Shown here in pieces: positions 27,486 to 36,987 of a DNA stretch of 64,000 bases. Source of the stretch: an uncultured Burkholderiales bacterium (GTDB taxonomy: Bacteria; Pseudomonadota; Gammaproteobacteria; Burkholderiales; Burkholderiaceae_C). The stretch lies in NCBI GenBank assembly GCA_903896615.1, contig CAITYM010000087.1, forward strand, positions 1 through 64,000, given 5' to 3'. The notes below the pieces were generated by a model. That model made no database searches, had not been told where the DNA came from, and was given only the letters and a program-made list of their open reading frames with translations. Numbering within the stretch: the first letter of the stretch is position 1; each line of letters starts with the position of its first letter. The position numbers were made by a program, and so were the translations under genes.

Positions 27486-28412
27486 CTAGACGCCAAGCAT
27501 TAGCTTTAGGTTTTGAACGGCAGCACCGCTTGCACCCTTGCCTAAATTATCAAATTGTGCAAAAAGAACAATTTGACGTTTGTCTTCATTCCCAAAAACA
27601 TGGATTGCCATCCGATCAGAGCCCGCTAAGGCAGTTGCACTTAATTTTGCTGTGGCATCCCCTAAGTGAACACTAACAATTGGATCGTTTGAGGCACATA
27701 CACTTGCGTAGTGAGCGTGCAAGACCTCATAAATATCTTGAGCACGAACTGAGGAGCTTAAAAGGTCTAGGTGAAGGGGTAATTGGACAAGCATGCCCTG
27801 GGGAAAGTTTGCAACGCAAGGCACGAAAATTGGGGTTGTATGCAGCCCCGTGAATTTCATGATCTCTGGCAAATGCTTATGCGTAAGACCAAGTGCGTAA
27901 GCCTCAAAGCGAGAAGTAGTAGAGGCCTCGAATTCTTCAATCATTGCGCGCCCGCCGCCAGAATAACCACTAACGCAGGGTAAGCACAAAGCAGCGCCAG
28001 GATTTAGTAAGCCTGAGGTAATCAAGGGGCTGATAAGTGCAATAGCACCGCTTGCATAGCACCCCGGGTTAGCGACCTTTACACTTTTGCTGATCAAGCC
28101 TGATTGGGCCCTATTTAGTTCTGCAAAACCGTAAGTCCAATCAGGGTGTGTTCGGTGGGCTGTAGAGGCATCTAAAACTTTGGGCTTGGTTCCAGTTAAA
28201 GAATCGATCAAACCAACAGATTCAACTGCTGCCTCATCGTGCAGGCATAAGATGACCAAATCTACGCTTTGCATAATCTGCTGCTTTGCGACTTTGTCTT
28301 TACGTAGCTCCGAGGAAATGGAGACTAATTCAATCTGCGGCATAGCTTTAAGACGGTCCCTGATTTGCAGACCTGTCGTACCGGCTTCGCCGTCGATAAA
28401 AACTTTGTACAT
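27486..28412 (-). CDS. argC: N-acetyl-gamma-glutamyl-phosphate reductase (type 2)
   Basis: This 308-residue NADPH-dependent reductase makes N-acetylglutamate semialdehyde in arginine synthesis. It begins with [14 protein letters not shown], contains LDASTAHR, and has the catalytic Cys in NPGCYASGA and a [10 protein letters not shown] loop. Length and the short N-terminal fold identify the type 2 family. It lies between recX and sucC, where most Burkholderiales have no argC. It is divergent from sucC, with a 191-base gap that includes a 12-base palindrome. Confidence 0.92.
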   Translation of the reverse strand: MYKVFIDGEAGTTGLQIRDRLKAMPQIELVSISSELRKDKVAKQQIMQSVDLVILCLHDEAAVESVGLIDSLTGTKPKVLDASTAHRTHPDWTYGFAELNRAQSGLISKSVKVANPGCYASGAIALISPLITSGLLNPGAALCLPCVSGYSGGGRAMIEEFEASTTSRFEAYALGLTHKHLPEIMKFTGLHTTPIFVPCVANFPQGMLVQLPLHLDLLSSSVRAQDIYEVLHAHYASVCASNDPIVSVHLGDATAKLSATALAGSDRMAIHVFGNEDKRQIVLFAQFDNLGKGASGAAVQNLKLMLGV

Positions 28413-28446
28413 TTTAGATATCGCTTTCTAAAGTAGCACTTTTTAT

Positions 28447-28458
28447 CACTTTAAAGTG
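28447..28458. promoter_or_regulatory. Perfect palindrome in the argC/sucC divergent gap
   Basis: CACTTTAAAGTG is a 12-base perfect palindrome located 34 bases upstream of argC and flanked by a further AGCAC/GTGCT pair. The position suits an operator for argC. The binding protein is unknown and the sequence is not a clear ARG box. Confidence 0.35.
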
Positions 28459-28603
28459 AAATGGTGCTGAAAAAAAGGGGAAAAACTGAGGCATATCAAA
28501 GAATTGTGCGCCGCACCATGATACATTTCAACACGGCAAAGTCTCAAGACGGGGTGCTGATCGCCGTGCGGTTGCCAGTCATTAACATTGATTTAACACT
28601 ATT

Positions 28604-29764
28604 ATGAAGATACATGAGTACCAAGGCAAGGAAATCTTGCGTAACTTTGGCGTTCCAGTTCCTCGTGGAATTCCAGCTTTCACTGTACAAGAGGCCGTAG
28701 AGGCGGCGCAAAAACTTGGCGGGCCAGTTTGGGTCGTGAAGGCGCAAATACACGCAGGAGGCAGGGGAAAGGGGGGCGGAGTTAAATTGGCGCGTTCAAT
28801 AGACGAGGTTAAAAAGCTGGCGGGTGAGATTTTGGGTATGCAACTCATTACTCATCAAACTGGTCCCTTAGGACAAAAAGTTCGACGTCTCCTAATTGAA
28901 GACGGGGCGGACATTAAAAAAGAATATTACGTCTCCTTGGTCACAGACCGGGCCTCGCAAAAGGTCGCTTTAATGGCTTCTTCTGAGGGCGGAATGGACA
29001 TTGAGGAGGTTGCTCACAGCACCCCAGAGAAAATCATTAAAGTCTTTATCGACCCCTTAGTCGGTTTGACTACAGAGCAAGCAAATTCAGTTGCAAAAAG
29101 TATCGGCGTACCTGCCGCCTCTACTGAACAAGCTGTCGATGTGTTTAAAAAGCTTTACGAGTGCTATCAGGCGACTGACTCATCCCTTGCAGAAATTAAT
29201 CCCCTAATCCTTGAAGGTGGCGGTGGAATTAAAGCTTTGGATGCTAAATTTAATTTCGATTCGAACGCATTGTTCCGTCATCCTGAAATCGTGGCCTACC
29301 GCGATTTGGATGAGGAAGATCCAGCTGAGATTGAGGCATCTAAATTTGATTTGGCTTACATCAGCCTAGACGGAAATATTGGTTGCTTGGTTAACGGTGC
29401 AGGACTTGCAATGGCAACCATGGACACGATTAAGTTGTTTGGCGCAGAGCCAGCAAACTTCTTGGACGTTGGCGGTGGAGCGACCCCAGAGAAAGTCACA
29501 GAGGCTTTCAAGATCATGCTAAAAAATCCAAAAGTCAAAGCTATTTTAGTAAATATCTTTGGTGGGATTATGAAGTGTGACACGATCGCCAATGGCGTGA
29601 TTACGGCTTGTAAGGCTGTGAACTTGAGCGTTCCACTGGTCGTTCGCATGAAAGGCACAAACGAAGATTTGGGCAAAAAAATGTTAGCTGATTCAGGCTT
29701 GCCAATTATCAGTGCTGACACTATGGCAGAAGCGGCTCAAAAGGTCGTGGCCGCATTGAACTGA
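28604..29764 (+). CDS. sucC: Succinate--CoA ligase, beta subunit
   Basis: This 386-residue ATP-grasp subunit of succinyl-CoA synthetase carries out substrate-level phosphorylation in the TCA cycle. Sequences include [36 protein letters not shown] and [11 protein letters not shown], with normal length. No Shine-Dalgarno sequence is visible before ATG 28604, only AT-rich bases. sucD follows after 17 bases. Confidence 0.96.
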   Translation: MKIHEYQGKEILRNFGVPVPRGIPAFTVQEAVEAAQKLGGPVWVVKAQIHAGGRGKGGGVKLARSIDEVKKLAGEILGMQLITHQTGPLGQKVRRLLIEDGADIKKEYYVSLVTDRASQKVALMASSEGGMDIEEVAHSTPEKIIKVFIDPLVGLTTEQANSVAKSIGVPAASTEQAVDVFKKLYECYQATDSSLAEINPLILEGGGGIKALDAKFNFDSNALFRHPEIVAYRDLDEEDPAEIEASKFDLAYISLDGNIGCLVNGAGLAMATMDTIKLFGAEPANFLDVGGGATPEKVTEAFKIMLKNPKVKAILVNIFGGIMKCDTIANGVITACKAVNLSVPLVVRMKGTNEDLGKKMLADSGLPIISADTMAEAAQKVVAALN

Positions 29765-29781
29765 CCCAAAGGAAAATTAGT

Positions 29782-30675
29782 ATGTCAATTTACATCAATA
29801 AAAGTACAAAAGTTATTACCCAAGGTATCACCGGAAAGACGGGTCAGTTTCACACAGAGAAATGCCAAGAATATGCGAATGGTAAAAACTGTTTTGTCGC
29901 AGGCGTGAATCCCAAAAAAGCGGGGGAGTCGATTTTTAATATCCCTATTTATGCGACTGTTAAAGAGGCGGCACATCAAACCGGAGCTACCGTCTCCGTG
30001 ATTTATGTTCCACCAGCAGGGGCAGCGGCTGCGATTTGGGAGGCTGTGGAGGCGGATTTGGATTTCGCGATCTGTATTACTGAAGGAATTCCAGTTCGCG
30101 ACATGTTGGAAGTGCGTAACAAAATGAAAGCGAAAGAAGCTGCAGGCGGTAAAAGAACGCTTCTCCTAGGTCCCAATTGTCCGGGTTTGATCACACCCGA
30201 TGAAATAAAAATTGGGATCATGCCAGGACACATTCACCGCAAAGGTCGTATCGGCGTAGTTTCTCGCTCAGGAACCCTAACTTACGAAGCGGTTGCGCAG
30301 CTAACTGAGATCGGACTCGGCCAGTCAAGTGCGGTTGGTATTGGTGGTGATCCCATTAATGGCCTCAAACATATTGATGTGATGAAGGCCTTCAACGATG
30401 ATCCTGATACTGATGCAGTCATCATGATTGGTGAAATTGGAGGTCCCGATGAGGCAGAAGCAGCGCGTTGGTGTAAGGCCAACATGAAAAAGCCGATCGT
30501 GGGCTTTATCGCCGGTGTTACTGCGCCCGCTGGCAAGCGCATGGGACATGCAGGTGCGCTGATCTCTGGTGGAGAAGACACGGCTGATGCAAAATTAAGC
30601 ATCATGGAGGAGTGCGGATTTAAGATTACGCGCAACCCGTCCGAGATGGCAAAACTCTTAAAGGCTATGATTTAA
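29782..30675 (+). CDS. sucD: Succinate--CoA ligase, alpha subunit
   Basis: This 297-residue subunit binds CoA (GITGKTGQFHTEKC) and carries the phosphohistidine in MGHAGALISGG. It forms the enzyme with SucC, encoded just upstream. AAAGGA precedes ATG 29782. A GC-rich hairpin follows the gene. Confidence 0.96.
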   Translation: MSIYINKSTKVITQGITGKTGQFHTEKCQEYANGKNCFVAGVNPKKAGESIFNIPIYATVKEAAHQTGATVSVIYVPPAGAAAAIWEAVEADLDFAICITEGIPVRDMLEVRNKMKAKEAAGGKRTLLLGPNCPGLITPDEIKIGIMPGHIHRKGRIGVVSRSGTLTYEAVAQLTEIGLGQSSAVGIGGDPINGLKHIDVMKAFNDDPDTDAVIMIGEIGGPDEAEAARWCKANMKKPIVGFIAGVTAPAGKRMGHAGALISGGEDTADAKLSIMEECGFKITRNPSEMAKLLKAMI

Positions 30676-30689
30676 GAGCGATGAGTCCT

Positions 30690-30707
30690 AGCCCCCTTTT
30701 CGGGGCT
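30690..30707 (+). terminator. Possible terminator after sucD
   Basis: AGCCCC (30690-30695) pairs with GGGGCT (30702-30707) around a 6-base pyrimidine-rich loop, 14 bases past the sucD stop. The nearest T-run is about 20 bases further on, so termination may be incomplete. Confidence 0.45.
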
Positions 30708-30747
30708 GGGCTAGAGTACTTAATGCTTTTTTGGAATCATTGAACAT

Positions 30748-31290
30748 ATGACAGACGCCACATACCATTTTAGACAACAACGTGGCTTTACTCTCATCCA
30801 AATCATGGCTATTTTGGGTGTCTTGGGATTGGTGCTGACCGTGGCAACCTCCTCTTATTTAAAACATCAATCCAAGCACTACATTAAGGAGGCCTTAGTT
30901 GAGGCGGGACATGCAAGGCAGGTCGTTGCTCAAAATGTAAAATCAAATGCTGACGATAATTTAAAAGATTGGTCAAAGGGATATTCGCCTAAGACAGGTG
31001 AAAACAATGCATGGAGTGTTTATATAGACCCCGCAAGTGCAGCTGTCGTTGTCTCGCTTTTAACAACCAAAGAGCCCGCAACTTTACTGTGGGTTCCGTT
31101 AAAAAATAGTCAAAGTAAGGATGAATCAAATCCCCAGGAAGGAAAAATCCTCAATGAGGATGGTCTAAACTGGGTTTGTGTTGTCAAAGACGATGCTATT
31201 CCAGACTCTATGCGTCTTTTTGCGCCACTTTCGGCCAGCGTACCCAAGCCTGGTATGAGTGATGATTGGGTAAGCGCAGACTGTCACTGA
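30748..31290 (+). CDS. Type IV pilin-like protein with atypical position 5
   Basis: This 180-residue protein has a type III (prepilin) leader: a basic segment ending in QQRG, then FTLIQIMAILGVLGLVL, the hydrophobic N-terminal helix of pilins. Cleavage would fall between Gly and Phe by PilD. Position +5, normally Glu and needed for pilus assembly, is Gln here. Two C-terminal cysteines (in NWVCVV and SADCH) can form the D-region disulfide. It follows sucCD, a position where related genomes carry a pilin gene. It may be a minor pilin or pseudopilin. Confidence 0.75.
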   Translation: MTDATYHFRQQRGFTLIQIMAILGVLGLVLTVATSSYLKHQSKHYIKEALVEAGHARQVVAQNVKSNADDNLKDWSKGYSPKTGENNAWSVYIDPASAAVVVSLLTTKEPATLLWVPLKNSQSKDESNPQEGKILNEDGLNWVCVVKDDAIPDSMRLFAPLSASVPKPGMSDDWVSADCH

Positions 31291-31316
31291 TATTTGTCAT
31301 AGGTATAAGGGTAAGC

Positions 31317-31802
31317 TCAAGCGGTGTTCGTAGTCGCAACAAAGTGGCCTGACTTGCCGCCAAGCTTCTCTGCCAAGTGGATATCGTCCATGCGCATGCC
31401 CCGGTCAACTGCTTTGCACATATCATAAATTGTTAAGAGTGCAACCTGTACAGCAGTCAACGCCTCCATTTCTACGCCTGTTGGGCCGGTCGTTTCTGCG
31501 ACTGCGCTGCAGGTGATTCGCGAATTGGCAGAGTCTGACTCAAAAGTTACGCTAACATGAGTTAAAGCGATAGGATGGCATAAGGGAATTAAATCGCTAG
31601 TGCGCTTAGACGCTTGTATACCAGCGATGCGTGCAATTCCTAATACATCCCCTTTTTTTGATTGCCCAGAGGAGATGATTTCAAAAGTAGAAGGACTCAT
31701 CGTTATCGTTCCCTTGGCAACCGCTTTGCGATGGGTATGACTTTTGTTACTCACGTCCACCATGTGGGCGTCGCCTTGGTTGTTGAAATGCGTTAAAGAC
31801 AT
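31317..31802 (-). CDS. moaC: Cyclic pyranopterin monophosphate synthase
   Basis: This 161-residue MoaC acts with MoaA in the first stage of molybdenum cofactor synthesis. It carries [28 protein letters not shown] and [10 protein letters not shown], the conserved active-site set. The length is standard. It converges on the pilin gene and is divergent from the M48 protease gene, with 43 bases between start codons. Confidence 0.95.
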   Translation of the reverse strand: MSLTHFNNQGDAHMVDVSNKSHTHRKAVAKGTITMSPSTFEIISSGQSKKGDVLGIARIAGIQASKRTSDLIPLCHPIALTHVSVTFESDSANSRITCSAVAETTGPTGVEMEALTAVQVALLTIYDMCKAVDRGMRMDDIHLAEKLGGKSGHFVATTNTA

Positions 31803-31845
31803 GGTTAAAACTTTACAAAAATTTTTAGGTTAATATGCAAGGGAA

Positions 31846-33441
31846 ATGAATAAATTTAAATTTATAGCATCGACAAAGGCTCAGACCCTTAAACAAAAAA
31901 TAATACCGATTAGCGTATCTGTTTGCCTCATTTTCAGCAGTGTAACCCTCAATGCGCAATACGCCTCAGGGCGACTTCCAAGTTTAGGGGAGAACACGGA
32001 GATGACGCTAGGTGAGGAGCTGAAAATCGGGCAATCTGTTGTTCGCGAAATTGTTAAAGATCCTGATTATGTTGATGACCCAGTGCTGGTTGAATATGTG
32101 GATACGATTTGGAGAAACTTACGAGAAACATCACTCAACAAGGGATATTTAAATCAAGATTTAAACGATAGATTTGCATGGGAAGTTTTGTTGATCAGAG
32201 ATAAAACAGTAAATGCTTTCGCATTGCCTGGTGGGTTTATGGGCGTTCATCTCGGTTTGATATCAACCGTATCAAATAAGGACGAATTAGCATCTGTGTT
32301 AGGTCATGAACTGAGTCATATTTCGCAAAGACACATAGCTCGCATGATGGCAAAACAAAGCCAACAAACGCCACTTCTCTTAGGTGCAATGTTGTTGGGT
32401 TTGATAGCTGCCAGTAGAAGTCCAAATGCTGCAGGTGCGATGATTATGGGGGGACAGGCTGGAGCAATGCAAACCCAGCTTAATTTTTCACGGGATATGG
32501 AGCGGGAGGCTGACCGAGTTGGTTTTTCGGTCATGGAACAAGCAGGATACGACCCAGTGGGGTTTGTGACAATGTTTCAAAAATTAGAGCAAGCCTCAAG
32601 ATTAAATGACAACGGAGGTTTTCCGTATCTTAGAAGTCATCCATTAACCACAGAGCGCATTGCTGATATGCAAGGGCGCATGCCCGTTAGCAGCTTAATG
32701 ACGGCAAAGCCTATGAGCTTAGAGCACGCCATGATTTCTGCGCGTGCAAAGGTTTTGGTGAACCCAGAGCCCGATGAACAGCATTTCTTTAGTGCACAGG
32801 CCAACGCATCAGGTGCCAATGGACTCAGTAACATCACTTTGTTGAAAAGTAACACCCCGCTTTGGTTATCCACTTTATATGCTGGGGCACTTGCTGATAT
32901 TCACTTAAAAAACTGGATACTTGCAGAAAAACATTTGCAGGAAATTACCCCCCTTGTGGCAAAAGATCCTGCAGCTCACAAGTTACTGATTTACTTAAAA
33001 GCAGAACTTGAATCTGCAAAAGGCAATCCCAGTGGCGCTATCAATTTAGTTCAAGGACTGCCAAAATCCCGCACTCAAATACTAATGCTAAACCAATATC
33101 GCAATGCAACGCACACTGTAGAGGAAGCCAAATTGGTAACGGATAGTCTGCAAGTTTGGTTGTCGCAAAATCCAAGAGATGCCCTTGCGTGGGAGCTTAT
33201 GTCCCAAGCTCTGTTTGCGATTGGTAACACAATTGGTGGAATACGAGCCGATGCAGAATCTCAGGCCGCGCACTGGGACTTTGCCTCAGCCGTAGATCGC
33301 TTAAAAGCTGCCCAAGACTTAACGCACCAAATGGCAAGTCAAAGTGGACTAGATGCCACGGCGCAATTTGAGGCATCGATTGTAGATGTGAGGCTTAGAA
33401 ACTTAGAGGGGGCGAGGAAAGAACAAGCGCTCGAGCGCTGA
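31846..33441 (+). CDS. M48 family metalloprotease with TPR-like region (BepA/YfgC-like)
   Basis: This 531-residue exported protein has a signal peptide (about residues 1-38, ending LNAQYA). The zinc motif HELSH lies in LGHELSHISQRHI with the downstream Glu ligand in SRDMEREADRVGF. The C-terminal 200 residues form helical repeats resembling TPRs. This is the BepA/YfgC layout, a periplasmic protease/chaperone that monitors outer-membrane protein assembly. AAGGGA precedes ATG 31846. Its 3' end overlaps the convergent membrane-protein gene by 39 bases. Confidence 0.9.
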   Translation: MNKFKFIASTKAQTLKQKIIPISVSVCLIFSSVTLNAQYASGRLPSLGENTEMTLGEELKIGQSVVREIVKDPDYVDDPVLVEYVDTIWRNLRETSLNKGYLNQDLNDRFAWEVLLIRDKTVNAFALPGGFMGVHLGLISTVSNKDELASVLGHELSHISQRHIARMMAKQSQQTPLLLGAMLLGLIAASRSPNAAGAMIMGGQAGAMQTQLNFSRDMEREADRVGFSVMEQAGYDPVGFVTMFQKLEQASRLNDNGGFPYLRSHPLTTERIADMQGRMPVSSLMTAKPMSLEHAMISARAKVLVNPEPDEQHFFSAQANASGANGLSNITLLKSNTPLWLSTLYAGALADIHLKNWILAEKHLQEITPLVAKDPAAHKLLIYLKAELESAKGNPSGAINLVQGLPKSRTQILMLNQYRNATHTVEEAKLVTDSLQVWLSQNPRDALAWELMSQALFAIGNTIGGIRADAESQAAHWDFASAVDRLKAAQDLTHQMASQSGLDATAQFEASIVDVRLRNLEGARKEQALER

Positions 33442-33765
33442 GTCAATCACGATACCAATACTAGAGTACAACATCGAGCCGATAAGAGCATTGCCAAAAC
33501 CAATGACTTCAAAGCCTTCTAGAAATGAAGATGCCATCCAAAATACGACTGCATTGATGACAAATAGAAAAAGCCCCATACTCAAAAGGGTGACAGGTAG
33601 TGTGAGAATTAATAAAACAGGCCTAACAACTAAATTAAGAAGACCAATAACCAAGGATGCCCATAAAGCAGAGCTAAATCCGTTCACAATAATGCCTTGG
33701 TCAAATCGAGAAAGAGCGAGTAAAGCAGCAGCGCTAAGAAACCATTTTGCAAAAATTTTAATCAT
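33403..33765 (-). CDS. Small four-helix membrane protein (phage holin 4_2 / DUF360-like)
   Basis: This 120-residue protein has four hydrophobic helices and the family pattern ALWASLVIGLLNLVVRPVLLILTLPVTLL and FVINAVVFWMASSFLEGF. The family is widespread in bacteria and, despite its Pfam name, usually not phage-encoded. Its function is unknown. The stop codon region overlaps the end of the M48 protease gene on the opposite strand by 39 bases. Confidence 0.8.
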   Translation of the reverse strand: MIKIFAKWFLSAAALLALSRFDQGIIVNGFSSALWASLVIGLLNLVVRPVLLILTLPVTLLSMGLFLFVINAVVFWMASSFLEGFEVIGFGNALIGSMLYSSIGIVIDSALERLFFPRPL

Positions 33766-33850
33766 GTGCAGATATTAGCTCATATTTAGAAGTTAAAAAT
33801 AAGTAATACTCCAATAAAAATCAACAACACAGAAATTATTTAAAATAAAA

Positions 33851-33866
33851 AACAGTTATGACTGTT
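33851..33866. repeat. Inverted repeat upstream of the DUF1289 gene
   Basis: AACAGT-TATG-ACTGTT is a 6-bp perfect dyad with a 4-base centre, 23 bases before the DUF1289 start codon. It may be an operator or a leader hairpin; it is not a LexA box. Confidence 0.3.
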
Positions 33867-33889
33867 AAACGGCTATCATCCCCGTCACC

Positions 33890-34321
33890 ATGAGCACTAT
33901 ACACATTACAGATATCGAAGCGGCGATAAACTACTGGAGAGAAATTACGCCATCTAGTGACGGCATCACTTTATCTCGCGAGGTCCGCGCACTCGCAAAA
34001 GTATATGCGCTGATGGTCTATTTCAAGGAAGAAGAAGTTGCAGTGAATGGCTTTCCAAAGCTTGCCTATCAAGCGTGGTTAAGTTGGTATGAAAGTACCC
34101 CAGATACTCCTTGTATTGCTATTTGCTCAACGAGTCAGGGGGATCCACTGTGCAAGGGTTGCGGGCGAACCTTTGAAGAGGTTCAGTTGTGGACAGAGTT
34201 AACTGCCCCGCAAAAAAGGATGGTTTGGAAAAGAATTACACAAGAGGGCTCATCTTGGCGATTTAACCGTTATTCAGAAAGAGCAGCGGAGTCACTTGCA
34301 AAATCACAAGACTCACGTTAA
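33890..34321 (+). CDS. DUF1289 domain protein with four-cysteine motif
   Basis: This 143-residue cytoplasmic protein has a helical N-terminal half and a DUF1289 segment, with cysteines spaced in TPCIAICS and DPLCKGCGRT followed by the conserved RYSERA region. The motif suggests metal or Fe-S binding, but the function is not known. It converges on purB with a 57-base gap. Confidence 0.8.
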   Translation: MSTIHITDIEAAINYWREITPSSDGITLSREVRALAKVYALMVYFKEEEVAVNGFPKLAYQAWLSWYESTPDTPCIAICSTSQGDPLCKGCGRTFEEVQLWTELTAPQKRMVWKRITQEGSSWRFNRYSERAAESLAKSQDSR

Positions 34322-34378
34322 AGAATTTATATGGCCATCGCCGGGTTCGATTGCTTATCCGCGCATTGCGGCAAGACC

Positions 34379-35800
34379 TTAAATACTCCGAGCCAGTGAC
34401 TCCGCCAATCCTGTGTATTCAGAAGGGGTGAGCTTTAAGAGCCGATTTTTTTCTGGTGTTGGGATGTTTAGACTTTGAATTAAAGGATGAAGGTCTGAGG
34501 GACCAATCACCTTACCTCTAGTGGCTTCCTTAAGTTGCTCATAGGCTCCTTCGAGCCCAAAGCGACGCATTACTGTTTGGATGGGTTCGGCGAGCACCTC
34601 CCAGGCATTGTCTAAATCTTTTGCGATAGCTTGTGGATTGATTTCAAGCTTTGCTTGACCTGCTAATAAGGATTGGTACGCGAGCACAGCGTATCCAATG
34701 GCAACCCCCATGTTTCTGAGTACAGTGGAATCGGTTAAGTCACGTTGCCATCTACTAATAGGTAGTTTTGCACTAAGGTGATTCAGTAAAGCATTGGACA
34801 AGCCAAGGTTACCTTCGGCATTTTCAAAGTCAATGGGATTAACTTTATGAGGCATTGTGGATGAGCCAATTTCACCTGCTTTAAGCTTTTGTTTGAAGTA
34901 GCCCAATGAGACATACCCCCAAACATCACGAGCCCAATCAATCAAAATAGTATTGGTTCTAGATATTGCATCAAACAGTTCTGCCATGTAGTCATGTGGC
35001 TCAATTTGAATGGTGAAATCTTGTTGGTGCAATCCAAGTCCAAAAAAAGCCAAATCATCTTTTTGGTGAACGGGAGATTCAATAACGCGTTTACTAAAAC
35101 CATGCCAATCGAAATCGGGCCAAGCCGCAAGATGAGCGTTGTAATTACCAACAGCTCCATTCATTTTTGCCATTATTTTTACATCAGCAATCTTCACTCT
35201 CGCCTTCATCAGGCGGGAGACTACGTTAGCGATTTCCTTGCCAACTGTAGTTGGGCTAGCCGTTTGCCCGTGTGTGCGACTAAGCATGGGCAATGCCGCA
35301 AGTTGATGAGCCATTGATTTGAGTTGGTCAATCAGCTGGTCCAAATAATTCAAGACTACAGATTCTCTTAAGGCGCTTAGTTGCAGGGCGTGACTGGTGT
35401 TGTTGATGTCCTCACTGGTGCAGGCAAAATGAATGAATTCACTAGCACGGGTGAGTTCAGTGCGAATGCTCTCACTAAGACTTGGCTTTTGGCATTGATT
35501 TTTAAGCCAATACTCAACAGCTTTCACATCATGATTGGTAGTCTTTTCAATTTCTTTGATCTCCAAAGCATCAGAGGCCGAAAAGCCCGCTATCCAGCTT
35601 CTCATCTCAATACGTGCTTCTTTGCTGAAGGGCTTAAATTCAGGCATTCCAGCATCACTTAGGGCTATAAACCAGGTGATTTCGACTTGCACCCTGCATT
35701 TGAAAAAGCCTTGCTCGCTCATGAGTGGGCGAACAGTAGCAAGTTTGGTGTGGTAACGCCCGTCAAGGGGGGATAAAGCAGAAATATAGTGTTGGTTCAT
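34379..35800 (-). CDS. purB: Adenylosuccinate lyase
   Basis: PurB cleaves SAICAR and adenylosuccinate, releasing fumarate, in purine biosynthesis. The 473-residue sequence begins YISALSPLDGRYH, has TSEDINNTSHALQL, LSRTHGQTASPT and the fumarase-family signature GSSTMPHKVNPIDFEN. It is slightly longer than the roughly 456-residue Escherichia coli enzyme. It is divergent from the GST gene. Together with purC, purE and purK this gives four purine genes in the window. Confidence 0.96.
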   Translation of the reverse strand: MNQHYISALSPLDGRYHTKLATVRPLMSEQGFFKCRVQVEITWFIALSDAGMPEFKPFSKEARIEMRSWIAGFSASDALEIKEIEKTTNHDVKAVEYWLKNQCQKPSLSESIRTELTRASEFIHFACTSEDINNTSHALQLSALRESVVLNYLDQLIDQLKSMAHQLAALPMLSRTHGQTASPTTVGKEIANVVSRLMKARVKIADVKIMAKMNGAVGNYNAHLAAWPDFDWHGFSKRVIESPVHQKDDLAFFGLGLHQQDFTIQIEPHDYMAELFDAISRTNTILIDWARDVWGYVSLGYFKQKLKAGEIGSSTMPHKVNPIDFENAEGNLGLSNALLNHLSAKLPISRWQRDLTDSTVLRNMGVAIGYAVLAYQSLLAGQAKLEINPQAIAKDLDNAWEVLAEPIQTVMRRFGLEGAYEQLKEATRGKVIGPSDLHPLIQSLNIPTPEKNRLLKLTPSEYTGLAESLARSI

Positions 35801-35890
35801 ATGCAGATTTTAGAGGCTATAAGCCTTGCTTGTTGTTTTCTCGCAAGACTTAAGGACTAAAATAGGCGTAATACTTTAGAACGATAAAAG

Positions 35891-36502
35891 ATGAAACTCA
35901 TTGGAACGACTGCGAGCCCTTACGTGCGCAAAGTGCGCATCGTTATGGCAGAAAAAAAACTAGATTATGAATTCTTGATTGATGATGTATGGGCAAGTGA
36001 CACTGCAATTCAAGCTTCTAACCCCCTAGGCAAGGTGCCTTGTTTGGTGATGGAAGGGGGCGAAGCACTGTTTGATTCCCGAGTTATTGTGGAATATTTG
36101 GACACATTGTCGCCAGTCGGTAAGCTAATTCCACCCTCGGGACGTGAGCGCGCAGAGGTTAAAACTTGGGAAGCACTTGCGGATGGCTTATTAGATGCAA
36201 GTATTTTGGCCCGTTTAGAAGAGCACTGGGCAGGTCGAACGGATTCCGAGCGCTCAAATGCCTGGATTCAAAGACAAATGGCGAAAGTAAATGCTTGTTT
36301 AAAGTCTTTTGGCGAAGCGCTTGGGGATAAACCATTTTGCGTCGGGAATCACTTAAGTCTGGCAGACATTGCGGTCGGTTGTGCATTGGGATATCTTGAT
36401 TTTAGATTTCCTAAAATCAAATGGCGGGAGGATCACCCTAATTTGGGAGTCTATTTCGAAAAACTTATGCACAGACCTAGTTTTTTAGACTCAGCACCAT
36501 AG
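35891..36502 (+). CDS. Glutathione S-transferase family protein
   Basis: This 203-residue protein has a thioredoxin-like N-terminal domain starting MKLIGTTASPYVRKVRIVM, with a Ser at the usual catalytic site, and NPLGKVPCLV at the cis-Pro glutathione-binding loop. An all-helical C-terminal domain contains LSLADIAVGCALGYLDFRF. Next to purB such GSTs are common in Burkholderiales. The substrate is unknown; detoxification or peroxide defence are the usual roles. Confidence 0.9.
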   Translation: MKLIGTTASPYVRKVRIVMAEKKLDYEFLIDDVWASDTAIQASNPLGKVPCLVMEGGEALFDSRVIVEYLDTLSPVGKLIPPSGRERAEVKTWEALADGLLDASILARLEEHWAGRTDSERSNAWIQRQMAKVNACLKSFGEALGDKPFCVGNHLSLADIAVGCALGYLDFRFPKIKWREDHPNLGVYFEKLMHRPSFLDSAP

Positions 36503-36528
36503 AAATTAAAAGTAAGTAATATTAATTG

Positions 36529-36984
36529 TTACGGGGGTGCACTGGATCTTTTCTTGATCCAGCGGAAAAAACCGCCAATACCCCGGATCTTTTCATAAAT
36601 CTCCTCAGCCGGATCCCAATAATCACGGTGGGACATGATTTTAATAAAACCTTGCGCGTCAATCTCAAATAACAGATGTGTGCTGCCTCTAACGGTGAAG
36701 ATAGTCTTGGGGGTCGATTTAAGAGAAAAGGAAAAATCCCAACATAAAAAAGCTTGATGTGAATCATTGATCTTATGCGTTACGGAAAATTTGGGGTGAA
36801 CCAAGGTATCAAACATATGGCTAAAAATATTTTTGATTGCACTTGTGCCCGAAACTTGATTGAAGGGATCTTTGAAACTTGCCGTATCGGTATAAAAAAA
36901 ATCTAAACGGGACAGATCAATTGGTTTTAAATACTCATAAAAATTTACCAGTTCATTAGTAAAAGATTCGGGAGATTGATACAT
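36529..36984 (-). CDS. Nuclear transport factor 2-like protein
   Basis: This 151-residue protein has the SnoaL/NTF2-like pattern: an N-terminal helix pair (LVNFYEYLKPIDLSRLDFFYTDTASFKDPFNQV in the family register) followed by a curved sheet ending in MSHRDYWDPAEEIYEKI. No catalytic set is clear. Homologous proteins accompany the SDR, DUF1365 and Cfa-like genes in other proteobacteria. It lies 3 bases downstream of the SDR gene and is last in the leftward cluster. Confidence 0.75.
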   Translation of the reverse strand: MYQSPESFTNELVNFYEYLKPIDLSRLDFFYTDTASFKDPFNQVSGTSAIKNIFSHMFDTLVHPKFSVTHKINDSHQAFLCWDFSFSLKSTPKTIFTVRGSTHLLFEIDAQGFIKIMSHRDYWDPAEEIYEKIRGIGGFFRWIKKRSSAPP

Positions 36985-36987
36985 CGT

